From contig MCFG01000422.1 in NCBI GenBank assembly GCA_002104895.1, positions 1 to 56,283 of the forward strand: a stretch of 56,283 bases of DNA, written 5' to 3'. Shown piece by piece: positions 1 through 14,245 of this stretch (position 1 is its first letter; the number at the start of each line of letters is the position of its first letter). The notes beneath the pieces are model-generated. The model was not told the origin of the DNA. It ran no database searches and was given only the letters and a program-made list of their open reading frames with translations. The translations under genes were made by a program, and so were the position numbers. Source of the stretch: Anaeromyces robustus (taxonomy: Eukaryota; Neocallimastigomycota; Neocallimastigomycetes; Neocallimastigales; Neocallimastigaceae).

Positions 1-80
1 TCAACAGTTGGAGTATCCATACCTGGTTGAGCCATGGAAGCTCCACCCATAGAACCTAGTAAACGTTGAAGACGATCCAT
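1..80 (-). CDS. RPN11: 26S proteasome deubiquitinase Rpn11, N-terminal fragment
   Basis: Reading the minus strand from the ATG at 80-78 gives 26 codons beginning MDRLQRLLGSMGG and ending MDTPTV before the window edge. This matches the start of Rpn11/PSMD14, whose N-terminus has the form M(D/E)RLQRL, a Gly/Met-rich stretch, then TPTVDTAE. Rpn11 is the JAMM-motif zinc deubiquitinase of the proteasome lid, which removes ubiquitin chains from substrates as they are degraded. The JAMM catalytic residues lie outside the window, so the call rests on the N-terminus alone. The gene is divergent from PWP2, with about 1.1 kb between the two starts. No intron is seen in the visible part. Confidence 0.75.
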   Translation of the reverse strand, partial: MDRLQRLLGSMGGASMAQPGMDTPTV

Positions 81-617
81 TGTTTATATAAACTAATTAT
101 TTATTAAGAAAACAGTGTATAACAAATATTTAAATTTAATGTTAATTTAATTTAATCACTTCAAGAAATAAATATAATTTAATTAAAATTAATATTTATT
201 TGAATTTGAACATATATAACTTAGATTTGTAATTAAAAAAAAAAAAAAAATTTTTTTTAATGTAATATATTATATTTATATTACTTTTACTTATAATACG
301 CTTTTTATTTATCTAATATTTTTATTTAATCAGATTTTTACTTTTATTTTTTTTTTTCTTTTAATTTAATATTTTACTTTAAACTTTTAAATATCTTTAA
401 AAAAAAATAAAATAAGAAATTTTAAAAAAAAAAAGAGAAAATATAAAATGAAAAAATAAATTTAATTATGTATAATTTAATTATTTAATATTAAATAAAT
501 AATTTTATCTTAAATTAATTATATATATAATTAATAATTATTTTATTAATAATTTTTATAAATAAATATATATATAATTAATAATTATTTTATTAATAAT
601 TTTTATAAATAAATATA

Positions 618-656
<39 letters not shown>

Positions 657-1219
657 ATATAATTAAAAAAATTATTAATAAAAATATAATAATCTATTTA
701 ATATTTAATTTTATATATATATATTATTCTATTATTTTAAATAAATAAAATTAAAATAATAAAATTGAATATTTATAAGTTTTATACATATTTTTATGTA
801 AAATTTCATGTTAATCATGTTATTTTAATTTATATTAGTTTTTTATATTGTACACTTAAATAATCTTCATTTTATTGGAAAATTGAATATTTAATAAAAA
901 TGATTGGTTTTTTTTAATCCACTTTATTAACAATTTTTAAAATTATTTTTATTTTTTTTTTTTAAAAAAAAATTTAAAAATACTATAATTAATAAAAGTA
1001 TATATTCATATTAATAATTATAATAAAATATAAAATATATATATTCTACTTTTATATACTACACTTAAAATTATAATATACTTTTTTTTATTTTAATACC
1101 CACAGTTATATTTTATAATTCAATATTTATAAAAATTTTATTATTAAGCGTTAATATATTTCGATTAATTTGAAATATATCCAGTAATTAATATACAATA
1201 TATACATTAATTTATAGCA
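81..1219. other. AT-rich divergent intergenic region
   Basis: This spacer lies between the divergent RPN11 and PWP2 starts and probably holds both promoters. It is almost wholly A/T, with homopolymer runs, a 47-bp tandem duplication at 521-614 and an AAAT microsatellite at about 617-660. I see no convincing ORF, tRNA or clear promoter motif. Confidence 0.6.
521..614. repeat. 47-bp tandem duplication, two copies
   Basis: Bases 521-567 and 568-614 are identical, starting ATATATATAATTAATAATTA and ending AATAAAT. An (AAAT)n tract follows immediately. The repeat lies in the RPN11/PWP2 spacer. Confidence 0.8.
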
Positions 1220-1692
1220 ATGAAATTAGATTTCAAGGTAAAACTAATTTGATACCTAAATTTTATTTATTTTATTTTCTTTTTTTTATTTTTTCAAAAT
1301 AGTAATTATATTTATAACCAAATTCATAAATTTTAATATTTTATATTTATATTGTAATGTAATAATTAACGAATTAATTGATATAATTATATCTTAAGTA
1401 ATATAATTTAATTATATAATGGAATTATATTGAATATTATATATGAAATTTAATTTAATAATTTTACATTTTATTTTAAATTGAAATTTTTTAAATAAAT
1501 TTAATTCAATTAATATCTAACTTTTTTATATATATATAATGTAGTTTTCAAATTTATGTGGTACAGTTTATAAGCAAGGAAATTTAGTTTTTACACCGGA
1601 CGGTAATTCAATATTAAGTCCTGTCGGAAACAGAATTTCAGTGTTTGATCTTGTTAAGTAATATTGATATTACAAATTTTAAATGACATATA

Positions 1693-1727
<35 letters not shown>

Positions 1728-4624
1728 AGAAAGAAAAAAATTAAATATAGTTAATTTTTATTTATTAAATATAATTTATATTACTTTTTATAATTATAAT
1801 AGTAATAAATCTTTAACATTACCTTTTGAGAATCGCAAAAATATCTCAAGAATAGCTTTATCTCCAAATGGAATATTATTATTATCAATTGATGAAGGTA
1901 TATTAATTATTACAATTTTATAAAAAATAAATAAAAATAATAATATTATTATATATAAATATATTATTTTACAATTATTCACATATATATAATACTAAAT
2001 ATAAATACATTATTTTATAAATATTCGTATATATGTAAAATTTATGTTCTATATAGATGGAAGAGCAATACTCTGTAACTTTGTAAGAAGAATTATTCTT
2101 CACCGTTTTAATTTTAAAAAAAAAGTATTAGATGTTAAATTTAGTCCAGATGGTCAATATATAGCAGTTACACATGGAAATCAAGTTCAAGTTTGGAAAA
2201 CTCCAACGTATGAAAGAGAATTCGCACCATTTGAACTTCATCGTACTTACACTGGTCATTATGATGATGTTATATCTATAACTTGGTCTCCAGATTCACA
2301 GTATTTCCTTACTACATCAAAAGATATGACAGCAAAAATGTATTCATTACATTCATTAGAAGATTTTGTTCCAATTACATTAAGTGGTCATCGTGATACA
2401 GTTATAGCTGCTTTTTTTTCTAGCGACCAAGAAACTGTTTATACTGTTAGCAAAGACGGTGGTATGTTTATATGGAAAGATCCAGACTCAGAGAAAATGC
2501 AAAATGATGATGATTTACCAGAAGATATGCAACAAGCATTAAAAAGGACTCGTATGGATATAGAAACAACTCAACGTAAACGTAAATATCGTCGTTGGTG
2601 GGTAACACAACGTGAATACTTTAATCAAGGAAAAGTACAATGTGCTTCTTTTCATATTCAAAATAATTTATTAGTAGTTGGTTTCACTAGTGGAATTTTT
2701 GGTCTATATGAACTTCCAGATTTTAATAATATTCATACTTTAAGGTAATTATAAAGCTATTTCATATATATATAATTATTCAATTATATAATATATAATA
2801 TATAACTTAATAATTAATATAAATTTTATTATTTGGTTATTTATTTGCTTTACCATTATATATATTTCATAATAATATATTATTTATACAATAATGATAT
2901 ATAAAAATAACATATATATAATTAAAAAATAAAAATAAAAATAAAAATAAATAGTATTTCTCAAAATAAAATTGATTTTGTTACATTAAATAACACTGGT
3001 GAATGGATTGCATTTGGATCTGCAAAATTAGGCCAACTTTTAATTTGGGAATGGCAGTCTGAAACATATGTTCTTAAACAACAAGGTCATTATTATGATA
3101 CAAATACACTTTCTTATTCATCGGATGGTAAATATATTGCAACTGGTGGTGATGATGGTAAAGTTAAAATATGGAGTACAGTTACAGGATTTTGTTTCGT
3201 AACATTTAATGAACATTCATCAGGAGTAAGTGCAGTACAATTTGCTAAAAATGGTCAAGTAGTATTTTCAGCATCTTTAGATGGTACAGTAAGAGCTTTT
3301 GATTTAATTCGTTATAGAAATTTCCGTACATTTACTTCACCAACACCAGTACAATTTAATTGCTTAGCCGTAGACCCAAGTGGTGAAATTGTTTGTGCTG
3401 GTTCTTTAGATACTTTTGAAATTTACGTATGGTCAGTTCAAACTGGTAAATTATTAGATATATTAAGTGGACATGAAGGTCCAGTAAGTTCATTAGCATT
3501 TAATAATGAAGGAAATATGTTAGTTTCTGGTTCATGGGATAAAACAGTTCGTACATGGGATGTTTTTGGTAGAGGAAGGTTTACTGAAACTTTCAATCAC
3601 AATTCAGATGTTTTAGCAGTAGCATACCGTCCAGATGGACAAGAAATTTGTGCTAGTACTTTAGATGGTCAAATATCTTTTTGGAATCCTAATGATGGTA
3701 AAATGACAGGTACTATCGAAGGAAGAGATGATTTAGGTGCAGGTAGAAAAGCAACTGACCGTATGACTGCTAAGAATTCAGCATATGGTAAAGCTTTTAA
3801 TAGTATTTGTTATACTGCTGATGGTGAAAATGTTTTAGCAGGAGGAAATTCCAAATATGTTTGTCTATATTCTACTATTCAAAAAATATTATTAACTCGT
3901 TTTGAACTTTCAAATAATCTTTCTTATGATGGTATGTTAGAAATGTTAAATAGTAAAAATATGACTGAAGCAGGTCCATTAGATCTCATTGACGATGAAT
4001 CTGAAGAAGAAAGCGATTTGGAAGATCGTTTAGATAAAAGTTTACCAGGTGCTTCTGCTGTAGATAAAAAGGGTGATCCAAGTTTAAGAAGAACCAGACC
4101 AACATTCCGTGTAAAAGATGTAAAATTTTCTCCTACAGGACAAGCTTGGGCTTCTGCAACAACAGAAGGACTTATTATATATTCATTAGATCAAGCAATT
4201 CTTTTTGATCCATTTGATTTAGAAATTGATATAACTCCAGAAACAATTCAAGAAACTCTTGAAAGAGAAGAATATCTTAAAGCTTTAGTTATGGCTTTCC
4301 GTTTAGGTGATCAATCAATTTCCGTTAAAGTTTATAACAGTATACCATCTCGTGATATTGAATTGATTAGTAAGAACTTCCCACTAAAATATTTAGATCG
4401 TATGTTCCGATTAGTTGTAACAATGTTAGAACAATCTAAAAGCATTCAATTTAGTATGATGTGGGGATGTGCATTATTAAAATATCATGCTAAATATATG
4501 AAACAAAATTCCAATGAATTCATGACTGTTTTTAGAGGTCTTTATAAATCAATGGTAAAGCATTATGAAGATTTGGCACAAGTGTAAGTGTTTAAATAAT
4601 TTTGAATTAACTATAAATATATAA

Positions 4625-4694
<70 letters not shown>

Positions 4695-4876
4695 GTAATA
4701 GTAATAATAATAATAGTAATAAATTTCTAAAATAATATGTCTTTTCTTTTTATAAAAATAATAATAATAGGTGTAACTCAAATACTTATAAAATGAGATA
4801 TTTAATGAAGAAGGGACAACAAAAGATGAATAAAAAACAAACTGAATCCATGGATATAGAAAATATCGAATTTTAG
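1220..4876 (+). CDS. PWP2: PWP2/UTP1, WD40 subunit of the U3 snoRNP UtpB complex (6 exons)
   Basis: Exons are 1220-1237, 1545-1657, 1803-1897, 2057-2744, 2955-4583 and 4771-4876, with GT..AG introns of 145-307 bp. The splice phases agree, and the total of 2649 nt encodes 882 residues. The start MKLDFK joins to FSNLCGTVYKQGN, the characteristic PWP2 N-terminus. WD40 blocks follow (KFSPDGQY, SGHRDTV, SSLDGTVRAF-like, SGHEGPVSS, SWDKTVRTWD). The family C-terminus is also present: KMTEAGPLDLIDD, TEGLIIYS, ILFDPFDL and the Utp12-type helical region. PWP2 acts in the nucleolus in 90S pre-ribosome assembly and early 18S rRNA processing. The tail, ending ENIEF, is shorter than the acidic tail of yeast Pwp2. 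Intron 5 is largely a TAA microsatellite. The six-codon first exon is supported by the family match. Confidence 0.95.
4620..4730. repeat. TAA microsatellite in PWP2 intron 5
   Basis: A nearly uninterrupted (TAA/AAT)n tract with a few TAG variants fills most of the intron at 4584-4770. It was noted only because it makes up most of the intron. Confidence 0.9.
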
Positions 4877-5490
4877 AGAAAGTTAAAAAATATTTTTATT
4901 ATATTTTATTTATTTTATTTATTTATATAAAAAAAGTTATTTTTTTTTTTTTTTTTTGTTTTTTTTTTTTTTTTTTTAATATTTATTACTTCATACTTAA
5001 TTAAATCTTTTAATATAATAGATAATTAGAATAAATCAACATTACAATAAAATAATCCAAATAATATTTAAGATTTCATTAAATTTCAATATCATTTTAA
5101 TTTATTATAATATATTTAACTGTAATTTTCCTTAATTATTTAATTTATAATTGATATTCTTAAATAAATAAATAAAAAAAAAATATTTAAAATTATACAC
5201 TTAAAATTAAAATTCATATAATTAATATTTTAATAATATTATCTTAATCAAAAGATCATCTAAATTTTGTCTGATAATAGTAATATTGAAGAATTATTAT
5301 TATTTAAATCTTTATTAATAAACTATCTGTTAAATAAATTAAAAAACTACATAATAAATTTTTTTTCTATAAATAATATATTAATAAAATGAATATATGT
5401 TTTGATATAAATAAATGTCAAGAGTACTAGATTTGGTTTGTAATTTATATATATATTATTTAATTATCATTACATTATAATTAAAAATTA
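4877..5490. other. Convergent intergenic region between PWP2 and CTU1
   Basis: This is the 3' spacer between two converging genes. It contains a T-rich block at about 4939-4978 (runs of 15-18 T split by AAG-free T tracts) and otherwise featureless A/T sequence. It presumably holds both polyadenylation sites. I see no gene. Confidence 0.6.
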
Positions 5491-7750
<2,260 letters not shown>

Positions 7751-7838
7751 CTCTAATTATTGACTTTCTTATATTAATACAATAATATTTAAATTTATAT
7801 AATGATTGTTTTCAAATTCTTCTATTAAATAAATTATC

Positions 7839-7884
<46 letters not shown>

Positions 7885-9083
7885 ACAATAAGAATGATTG
7901 AATTCTTTTGTCCAGTTATAAATTTCAAATATAGTTTCAAGTAATAATTGTATATTATATATATATAAAGGTAATAATTTATTTTATAATTTTATATTAT
8001 AATTTTTAATTTAAATATGTTCTTATATACACATATAGGTAATTATATATAAAATGTTTTACTATAAGAAATTTCAAAAATGTTAAAAAAAAATACATAA
8101 TAAAATAAAAAAATAAAATATAATAATATTTGTTAATCTTCAATATTATTGGTTAATTGGTTTTGATTGAAAAATAAAAATAATAAAATATGAAATTATA
8201 AAAAAATTATGTAAATATTATTTTTGAAATTATTATATTATTTAAAAATTTTAAAATAATATAATAAATAATAATATTTATTATTATTTATTAATATTAA
8301 AATTATTATGTTATATTAAAATTTTACTACTGAAAATTTCTTTTTATTTTTTATCAAAAAAAATTTAATTAATTCCAAACATATATATTTATTTTTATTT
8401 TAAAAAAAAAGATAAAATAAAATAAAAATAAGAACTTTTCAAATATTTGATATTAAAGTTTTAGTATTAGAAATTATTAAATGAATAATTAAAATAAAAT
8501 AATATTAATAAATAATTATTTTTTACTATTTATTATAATATATTTCTATTATAATAAATATAGATTTTTTTTTTTTCTTTTATTTCAGCTTTGATTATAT
8601 TTATAAGAAAATTGAAGGTAAAAAAATAATTATTTATAATATCTATAAATAAAATTTATTTACTATATAAAAAGATTAAATATTATAAAATATAATACAT
8701 TCATCCTTATCTTAAATATAATAAAATAATTAAAAATAATAATAAAAAATATTTATTTTAATTTACTGATCAATAAAATTTTGTTATTATTAATAAATAA
8801 TATAACAAATTTTTGATATATATACTAAAATAAACTATAGAATATATTTATTTTTATTTAATATTATTGTATTTTATTATATTTTTCATTTAATATTATA
8901 ATAATTATAAGTAGTAATATATTCAAATTTTAATTACTTTACTTGAAGTTTAAAATATAGTTTAATCTAATAGTATAGTTTTTTTAAAAAATATAATTTA
9001 ATCTAATGGTATAATTTTTATAACTATATTATATATATATAGATATTAATTTAATAAAAATATTTAAAAAATATAGATAAAAA
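7751..9083. other. AT-rich divergent spacer between CTU1 and the N4BP2-like gene
   Basis: This 1.3-kb spacer contains a run of 39 T at 7842-7880. A roughly 33-bp sequence containing TTTAATCTAATRGTATA is imperfectly repeated at about 8955-9020. I see no ORF or RNA gene. Both start codons point away from it, so it should contain both promoters. Confidence 0.6.
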
Positions 9084-9671
9084 ATGGCAAAACCTGTTAA
9101 AAAAACGTACGAAAAAGAATTATATATTTTACGTGGTTTGCCTGGTTCAGGTAAAACTACTTTAGCAAAATCAATTTTAGATAATGGGGCAGGTATTATC
9201 CATTCTTCTGATGATTTTTTTACTAATAAAAGAAATATCTTTCGCTTTGATAAATCAAAATTGAATGAAGCTTTAAAATTTAATCAACAACAATGTGAAG
9301 AATCTTGTCGTAAAGGAATTTTAAGAATTATAGTTGATGATAATCACGTCAAACGTTGGAGTGTAAAACCAATCATAGAGACAGGTAAAAAATACAATTA
9401 TAAAATTATTATACGTGAACCAGAAACTTCATGGTGGAAAACTCGTAATGTCAATGAAATGGCAAAACGTTCAAGACATAATTACCAAATTAGTGTAATA
9501 AAAAAATTACTAGAAATGTGGGATACAGATTTTTCAATAGAATCAATATTGAAGGAAAAAATACCAAATAATAAAGAGGAAATCATAGATCAATTATTAC
9601 AAAATCCTATTAGATCTTCAATATCAGGAAAATCAATTAATTCAAATTCCAGAAATAATGACAAGGTATAG
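9084..9671 (+). CDS. N4BP2-like P-loop nucleotide kinase-fold protein
   Basis: The 195-residue ORF has a Walker A motif GLPGSGKTT at residues 18-26, then SSDDFF at 41-46, a DDNHVKRW segment near 96-103 (equivalent to the DNTN..W motif of the family), and REPETSWW near 124-131. This order is that of the NEDD4-binding protein 2-like proteins (N4BP2L1/L2), which have a polynucleotide-kinase-type fold. The activity and substrate in fungi are unknown to me. The usual C-terminal helix (ARRNxHGVS) appears as KRSRHNYQIS. The last 40 residues are Ser/Asn/Lys-rich. The terminal AAG is followed by GTATAG, which resembles a splice donor, so the gene may continue. The only plausible downstream acceptor, before 11851, is 2.2 kb away and in the wrong phase. 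The start is well placed (AAAAATGGC). Confidence 0.8.
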   Translation: MAKPVKKTYEKELYILRGLPGSGKTTLAKSILDNGAGIIHSSDDFFTNKRNIFRFDKSKLNEALKFNQQQCEESCRKGILRIIVDDNHVKRWSVKPIIETGKKYNYKIIIREPETSWWKTRNVNEMAKRSRHNYQISVIKKLLEMWDTDFSIESILKEKIPNNKEEIIDQLLQNPIRSSISGKSINSNSRNNDKV

Positions 9672-10772
9672 TTTATATTCAATATTTATTTTTTTTTATT
9701 TCATTATTTTTTTATTTTTTTTTCTATAATTTATAATTATTATTGTAATTTTTTGTTTCATTTTTATTTTGTTATATCTAAATTATACAGTTTATATATA
9801 AATTATTATTTTATAGTACTCTTTTTTTTTATTTTAAATATATATATATTTCTTTGGGTTTTATATATTTTAATTTGTAATAAAAGTATAATTATATTTT
9901 CAAGTTTTATATACATTACATAAATATTATATAAAAAATAAAAAAAATAAAAAATAATAATAATAATTAAAAGGTTATATATATATAAAAAAAGAAATAA
10001 TTAAAAAATAATACATATCTTCATTAATATAATATTATCTCATATTAATTAAATCAAAATCAAAATATAGTTTGAAAAAAAAAATAATTATGTTTACAAT
10101 AATGAACTTTATAAAAATTAACAGTAATAACTAACATTATATATAAATAATTTTTAAACATGATAATAATAATAATAGTGATAATAATAATAATAAAATA
10201 ATAAAATATTTATAAAATAATTTTTAAAGACAATAAAAATAATTAAAAATTCAGTATATAACAATAAATATTAAATATATATATATATATAAAATATAAA
10301 TATACTTTTTAAAATAATGGATTTTTATATTCACTATATCTAAAAATTATATATATAAATTATATATTAACAATATTATAAATATAAATTCAGTACCTAC
10401 AAATTGAAATATAATATTATATAATACCATATTTAATAAATTAATAAATAATGATACTAATATTTTATATAAAAATATACCATAGCGAATACTTTAAATA
10501 TTAATAGTTCAGTCATATATATATTTTTATTTTTATTTTGTTTTGTTTTTGTTTTTCTATTTATTTATTTTGTTTTGTTTTTTATTTATAATTTAAATTT
10601 TAATTAATAATTAAAAAAAAAATATAACATTTATAAATGTTATATTAATCATATCAATATTACTTATTCTTTTTTTTTATTGCCTAAATAATCATTCTCA
10701 ATTATTAATAATAATACTAATAAACAAATACATCTATAAAAAATGAATATAAAAATAAATAAAACAAAATAT

Positions 10773-10824
<52 letters not shown>

Positions 10825-11602
10825 AAGAAAATAAATTCACGACATAATCATAATGGTAAAGTTTAATAGAATCTTTTTTATATCAACGAATTATATAAAA
10901 TTTTTTATAAAATACATTATTAAATACAATAATAGATTCAATTATTAATATTATAATAAAAGCATATAAAAGCTTTAGTGAAAATATATAATAGTAGCTT
11001 TAATTAAAATTCATTAAAAAATAACATAATAATATAAAAAGATGTTATGTAGATCTTAATCAAAATATTAGTATATATATATATATATATTATATAAATG
11101 TACACTAAATAAAAAATACATACGTATATTTATTTACATAGTATTTATTTTTTATTTAATATCAATAAGTAGTAAAAATATATATACTATTAATATTAGA
11201 AAAAATTTCACTTATATTTTATTATAAAGATAGAATCAGTATAGAATATTAATTAGCATTCTTAATTATATTTTATTAAATAATTACAGTAATAATAATA
11301 ATAAAATGAAAAGAAAAATTAAAGAGGGAAATATAATTAGGAACGCTAATTAATATAATAATGATAATAGATACTAATGATAAAACTTAAACAGTATATA
11401 TAAAACATATTTAAAAATATTGTATTATTGTACTAATTATAATAATATTTTTCATCATAGAAATAATATAATTATATTTAAATTATATATTAAAAGACAT
11501 TACATTCCTATAAATAATTTATTTATTATTATTAGAATATTAATTTAAATATAGAAATAAATATAAAATTAAATGATATATATGATATTTTATAAATTGT
11601 AA

Positions 11603-11665
<63 letters not shown>

Positions 11666-11666
11666 G

Positions 11667-11750
<84 letters not shown>

Positions 11751-11778
11751 TAATAATAATAATAACAATAATAATAAT

Positions 11779-11810
<32 letters not shown>

Positions 11811-11873
11811 CTATATTATTAAAACTTTCCCTTTTTAAATATAATTATAGGACCACCACCAAAAGGTAATTTA
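9672..11873. other. Long AT-rich spacer with poly(A) and TAA tracts
   Basis: This holds a run of about 46 A at 10777-10822 and a TAA microsatellite at about 11603-11786, just upstream of the next coding region. A good splice-acceptor-like sequence (TATAATTATAG) ends at 11850, so the downstream ORF may have an unseen upstream exon here. I found no convincing coding exon in the spacer. Confidence 0.55.
11603..11786. repeat. TAA microsatellite
   Basis: About 180 bp of (TAA)n with isolated variants (TAACGATAA near 11660, a phase slip near 11750) lies about 90 bp upstream of the Tyr/Asp/Pro-rich ORF. Confidence 0.92.
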
Positions 11874-12719
11874 ATGTCAGGAAGAAACAATTATGTTGCC
11901 CAAAAGCAAAGAAATTTAGATAATTATAGATCGCAACCATATTATGGCTCAAATCGAGGAAGAGATAATAGCAATCACCGTAGTAGTTATTATGAGAAAC
12001 CACCTAATAATAATTTTGACCGTAATTCCGGTGGTAGAAATCCATATAAACCAGGAATAGGACATGATCGAGGTTATTATTCAACACCTCCTCCACCATT
12101 ATCACCACGTTCTTCAGGTAATTATCGTAATTCTTATCCTCCTTATGACCGTTATGATAGAAATGATAATTTACCACCATTATCCCAACAAAGTTATGAC
12201 CGTTATGATCGTAATGATAATCCACCATATTATGATCGTTATAATGATCGTGGTAATAATAATATGTATGATAGTCGCAATCGTAATAGAGGTGATAATT
12301 CTTTACCACCTCCTCCACCATTACCACCACCACATCATGATCGTTACAATAATAAAAGAATGAATAGTGGAGGGGCACCTATTTATGATAAATATGACAG
12401 AAATAGTAGTAATCCATCATCTCAATATTACAATCGCAGAGATCCACCTCCACCTCCACCTCCACCTCCAATGTATGATCATCGTGATCGCAGAAATAAT
12501 CATTCACAGATGGGTTATGATCATCATGATAAAGGAGGTTTACCTCCACCTGGACCTCGTTATGATAGAAGAGACCATAATCCACCAAATAATGGCTATT
12601 ATGGTAAAAATGGAATGAATGATAATAACAGAAATTATTATAGAGGAGAATCACCACCACCTCATTTAATGAATAATCCTCCACCATATAATTATAAAGG
12701 AGGATGGAAAAGAAAATAA
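11874..12719 (+). CDS. Low-complexity Tyr/Asp/Arg/Pro-rich disordered protein
   Basis: The 281-residue ORF has no recognisable folded domain. It is dominated by YDRYDRNDN-type repeats, RGG/GGR-like dipeptides, and proline blocks (PPPPPLPPP, PPPPPPPPP). It ends in a basic GGWKRK. Such composition is typical of disordered RNA-binding or condensate-forming proteins, but that is inference only. Unlike neighbouring spacers, the base composition is clearly coding: C-containing codons are common and there is no stop over 846 nt. The frame stays open upstream to an acceptor-like TTATAG at 11850, giving GPPPKGNL before the Met. The true start may therefore lie in an upstream exon, and the N-terminus is uncertain. 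An intron linking it to the N4BP2-like ORF is not supported by phase. Confidence 0.6.
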   Translation: MSGRNNYVAQKQRNLDNYRSQPYYGSNRGRDNSNHRSSYYEKPPNNNFDRNSGGRNPYKPGIGHDRGYYSTPPPPLSPRSSGNYRNSYPPYDRYDRNDNLPPLSQQSYDRYDRNDNPPYYDRYNDRGNNNMYDSRNRNRGDNSLPPPPPLPPPHHDRYNNKRMNSGGAPIYDKYDRNSSNPSSQYYNRRDPPPPPPPPPMYDHRDRRNNHSQMGYDHHDKGGLPPPGPRYDRRDHNPPNNGYYGKNGMNDNNRNYYRGESPPPHLMNNPPPYNYKGGWKRK

Positions 12720-12720
12720 C

Positions 12721-12754
<34 letters not shown>

Positions 12755-14245
12755 GTTATAGTTATAGTTTTGATAATATATACATATAAATTTAAAAATA
12801 AAAATACATAATTATATATATATATATGTATATTATTATTATGATTTTCATTCTTTTCTTATAATTTAAAAATAAAACTATATAATTATATATTTATATA
12901 ATTATATTATTATTATTATTTTCATTCTTTTCTTATTTATTGTTAACTTAATACTCTATTTCTTGATATACTTTTATTTATTATTATTAATAATATTATT
13001 AATTTTGGATAATTTTTTTTCCCCTTTTAATATCGATATATATAAATTAAAATTTTTTTATTGTTTATTTATTTTTTTATTTTATTTTATTTTATTTTAT
13101 TTTATTTTATTTTATTTTTTTTTTTTTTTTTTCTTTTTTTTATTTTCTATTATTTTATTTCTTCATTTTTTATTTTATATTATATATATATAACTTTTCT
13201 AAATATAATCTACATAAACTTAATAAAAACATAATAAATATTAATAAAATATTATAAAAATTATATCATTAATAATAAAAAATAATAATAAATTTTAATG
13301 AGTAATATAAAAAATTATAATAAATAAATATTTATTCCAAAAATATTATGCAGTGTATTTGTATAAATTTATATCAAAATAAAATCTCTTTTATATTGTT
13401 CAATAGATTCATTTTATTTTTTTAAGTTTCTATATAAAATTTTTAATCTATAATAAAACTTATTATTATTTATAGTTTTATTAATTATTTTTGACCATAT
13501 TTTCCTTTCTTTATATTATTATATTTTATTATTTAGAAAAATAGAGTTAAAGTTTTATTATTTTATTTTATTTTACATTTACATTATAATAAATTAAAAA
13601 TTTAAAATATCTAACAAAAAATATAAAAAAAAAATTACCAAAAAAATTTACTAATAAAATAAAATAAAATAAATGTAATATAAGTGTAAAAATAAAAAAT
13701 AATTTCACATAATTATTTTTACGTGTATTCTTTTTAATTTATTAAAAATTTTAAATGAATAATAATTAAATTTCTGAACCAAGTATAAATAAAACATTTT
13801 TAACTTAACCACAACAAAAGAAAAAAAAAAAATTTTTTTTTTTTAAATTTCTGTTTTAGTATATAATTATTGTACTAAAACTAATGGATATTTTAAATAA
13901 ATAATATATATTATAAATATATATACATATAATATTATATATTTTTAAATTTATATATAAAAGCCAAAAATGAAGCACTTAAAAAAAAATTTTTTTTTTC
14001 CATATTTATTAATAAAAATTTATTTTTATTATGTGTAAAATATACCTAATTAATTTAAAATTATCACAAAAATCTATTATATTAAGAAAACAAAAAAAAA
14101 CTAAAAAAAATATTCTACTTATCACTTAAAATTATCATTTAAATTAAAATTACTATTAAAAATATATATTAAAATTGTTTTTTTTCTTCTTTTTTTATTT
14201 TTTATATATTTTTTTTAGAAAAAACAAATATATATATTAACAAAA
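12720..14245. other. Spacer upstream of the large ANK gene
   Basis: After a short TAA tract this spacer holds the upstream direct-repeat copy (12968-13369), which contains a (TTTTA)n tract at about 13078-13115. Short palindromic A/T blocks follow near 13831-13845 and 13980-14000 (A8-9 T8-9). I see no ORF beyond low-complexity noise. Confidence 0.55.
12968..13369. repeat. Direct repeat flanking the large ANK gene, upstream copy
   Basis: Two blocks (about 12968-13042 and 13222-13369) recur at 20228-20451 with only a few differences: a shorter C run, indels in T tracts, and one C/A change near 13351. The intervening stretch, about 13043-13221, rich in T and TTTTA, is absent from the downstream copy. 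The repeat begins ATACTTTTATTTATTATTAT and ends GTATAAATT. Confidence 0.88.

Noticed and set aside
1794-1982. Minus-strand hydrophobic 62-residue frame
   Set aside because: It overlaps PWP2 exon 3 and its introns; composition is that of A/T-rich noise.
11532-11768. Poly-Tyr frame on the minus strand
   Set aside because: It is the antisense of the TAA microsatellite, with no non-repeat sequence.
12004-12687. His/Tyr/Val-rich frames overlapping the Tyr/Asp/Pro-rich ORF on both strands
   Set aside because: Low-complexity codon repeats leave all frames open. The annotated frame is the longest and has the plausible RNA-binding-like composition.
12963-13193. Phe/Leu-rich 76-residue frame, like a membrane peptide
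   Set aside because: It arises from T-rich low complexity inside the direct repeat, and is disrupted by deletion in the downstream copy.
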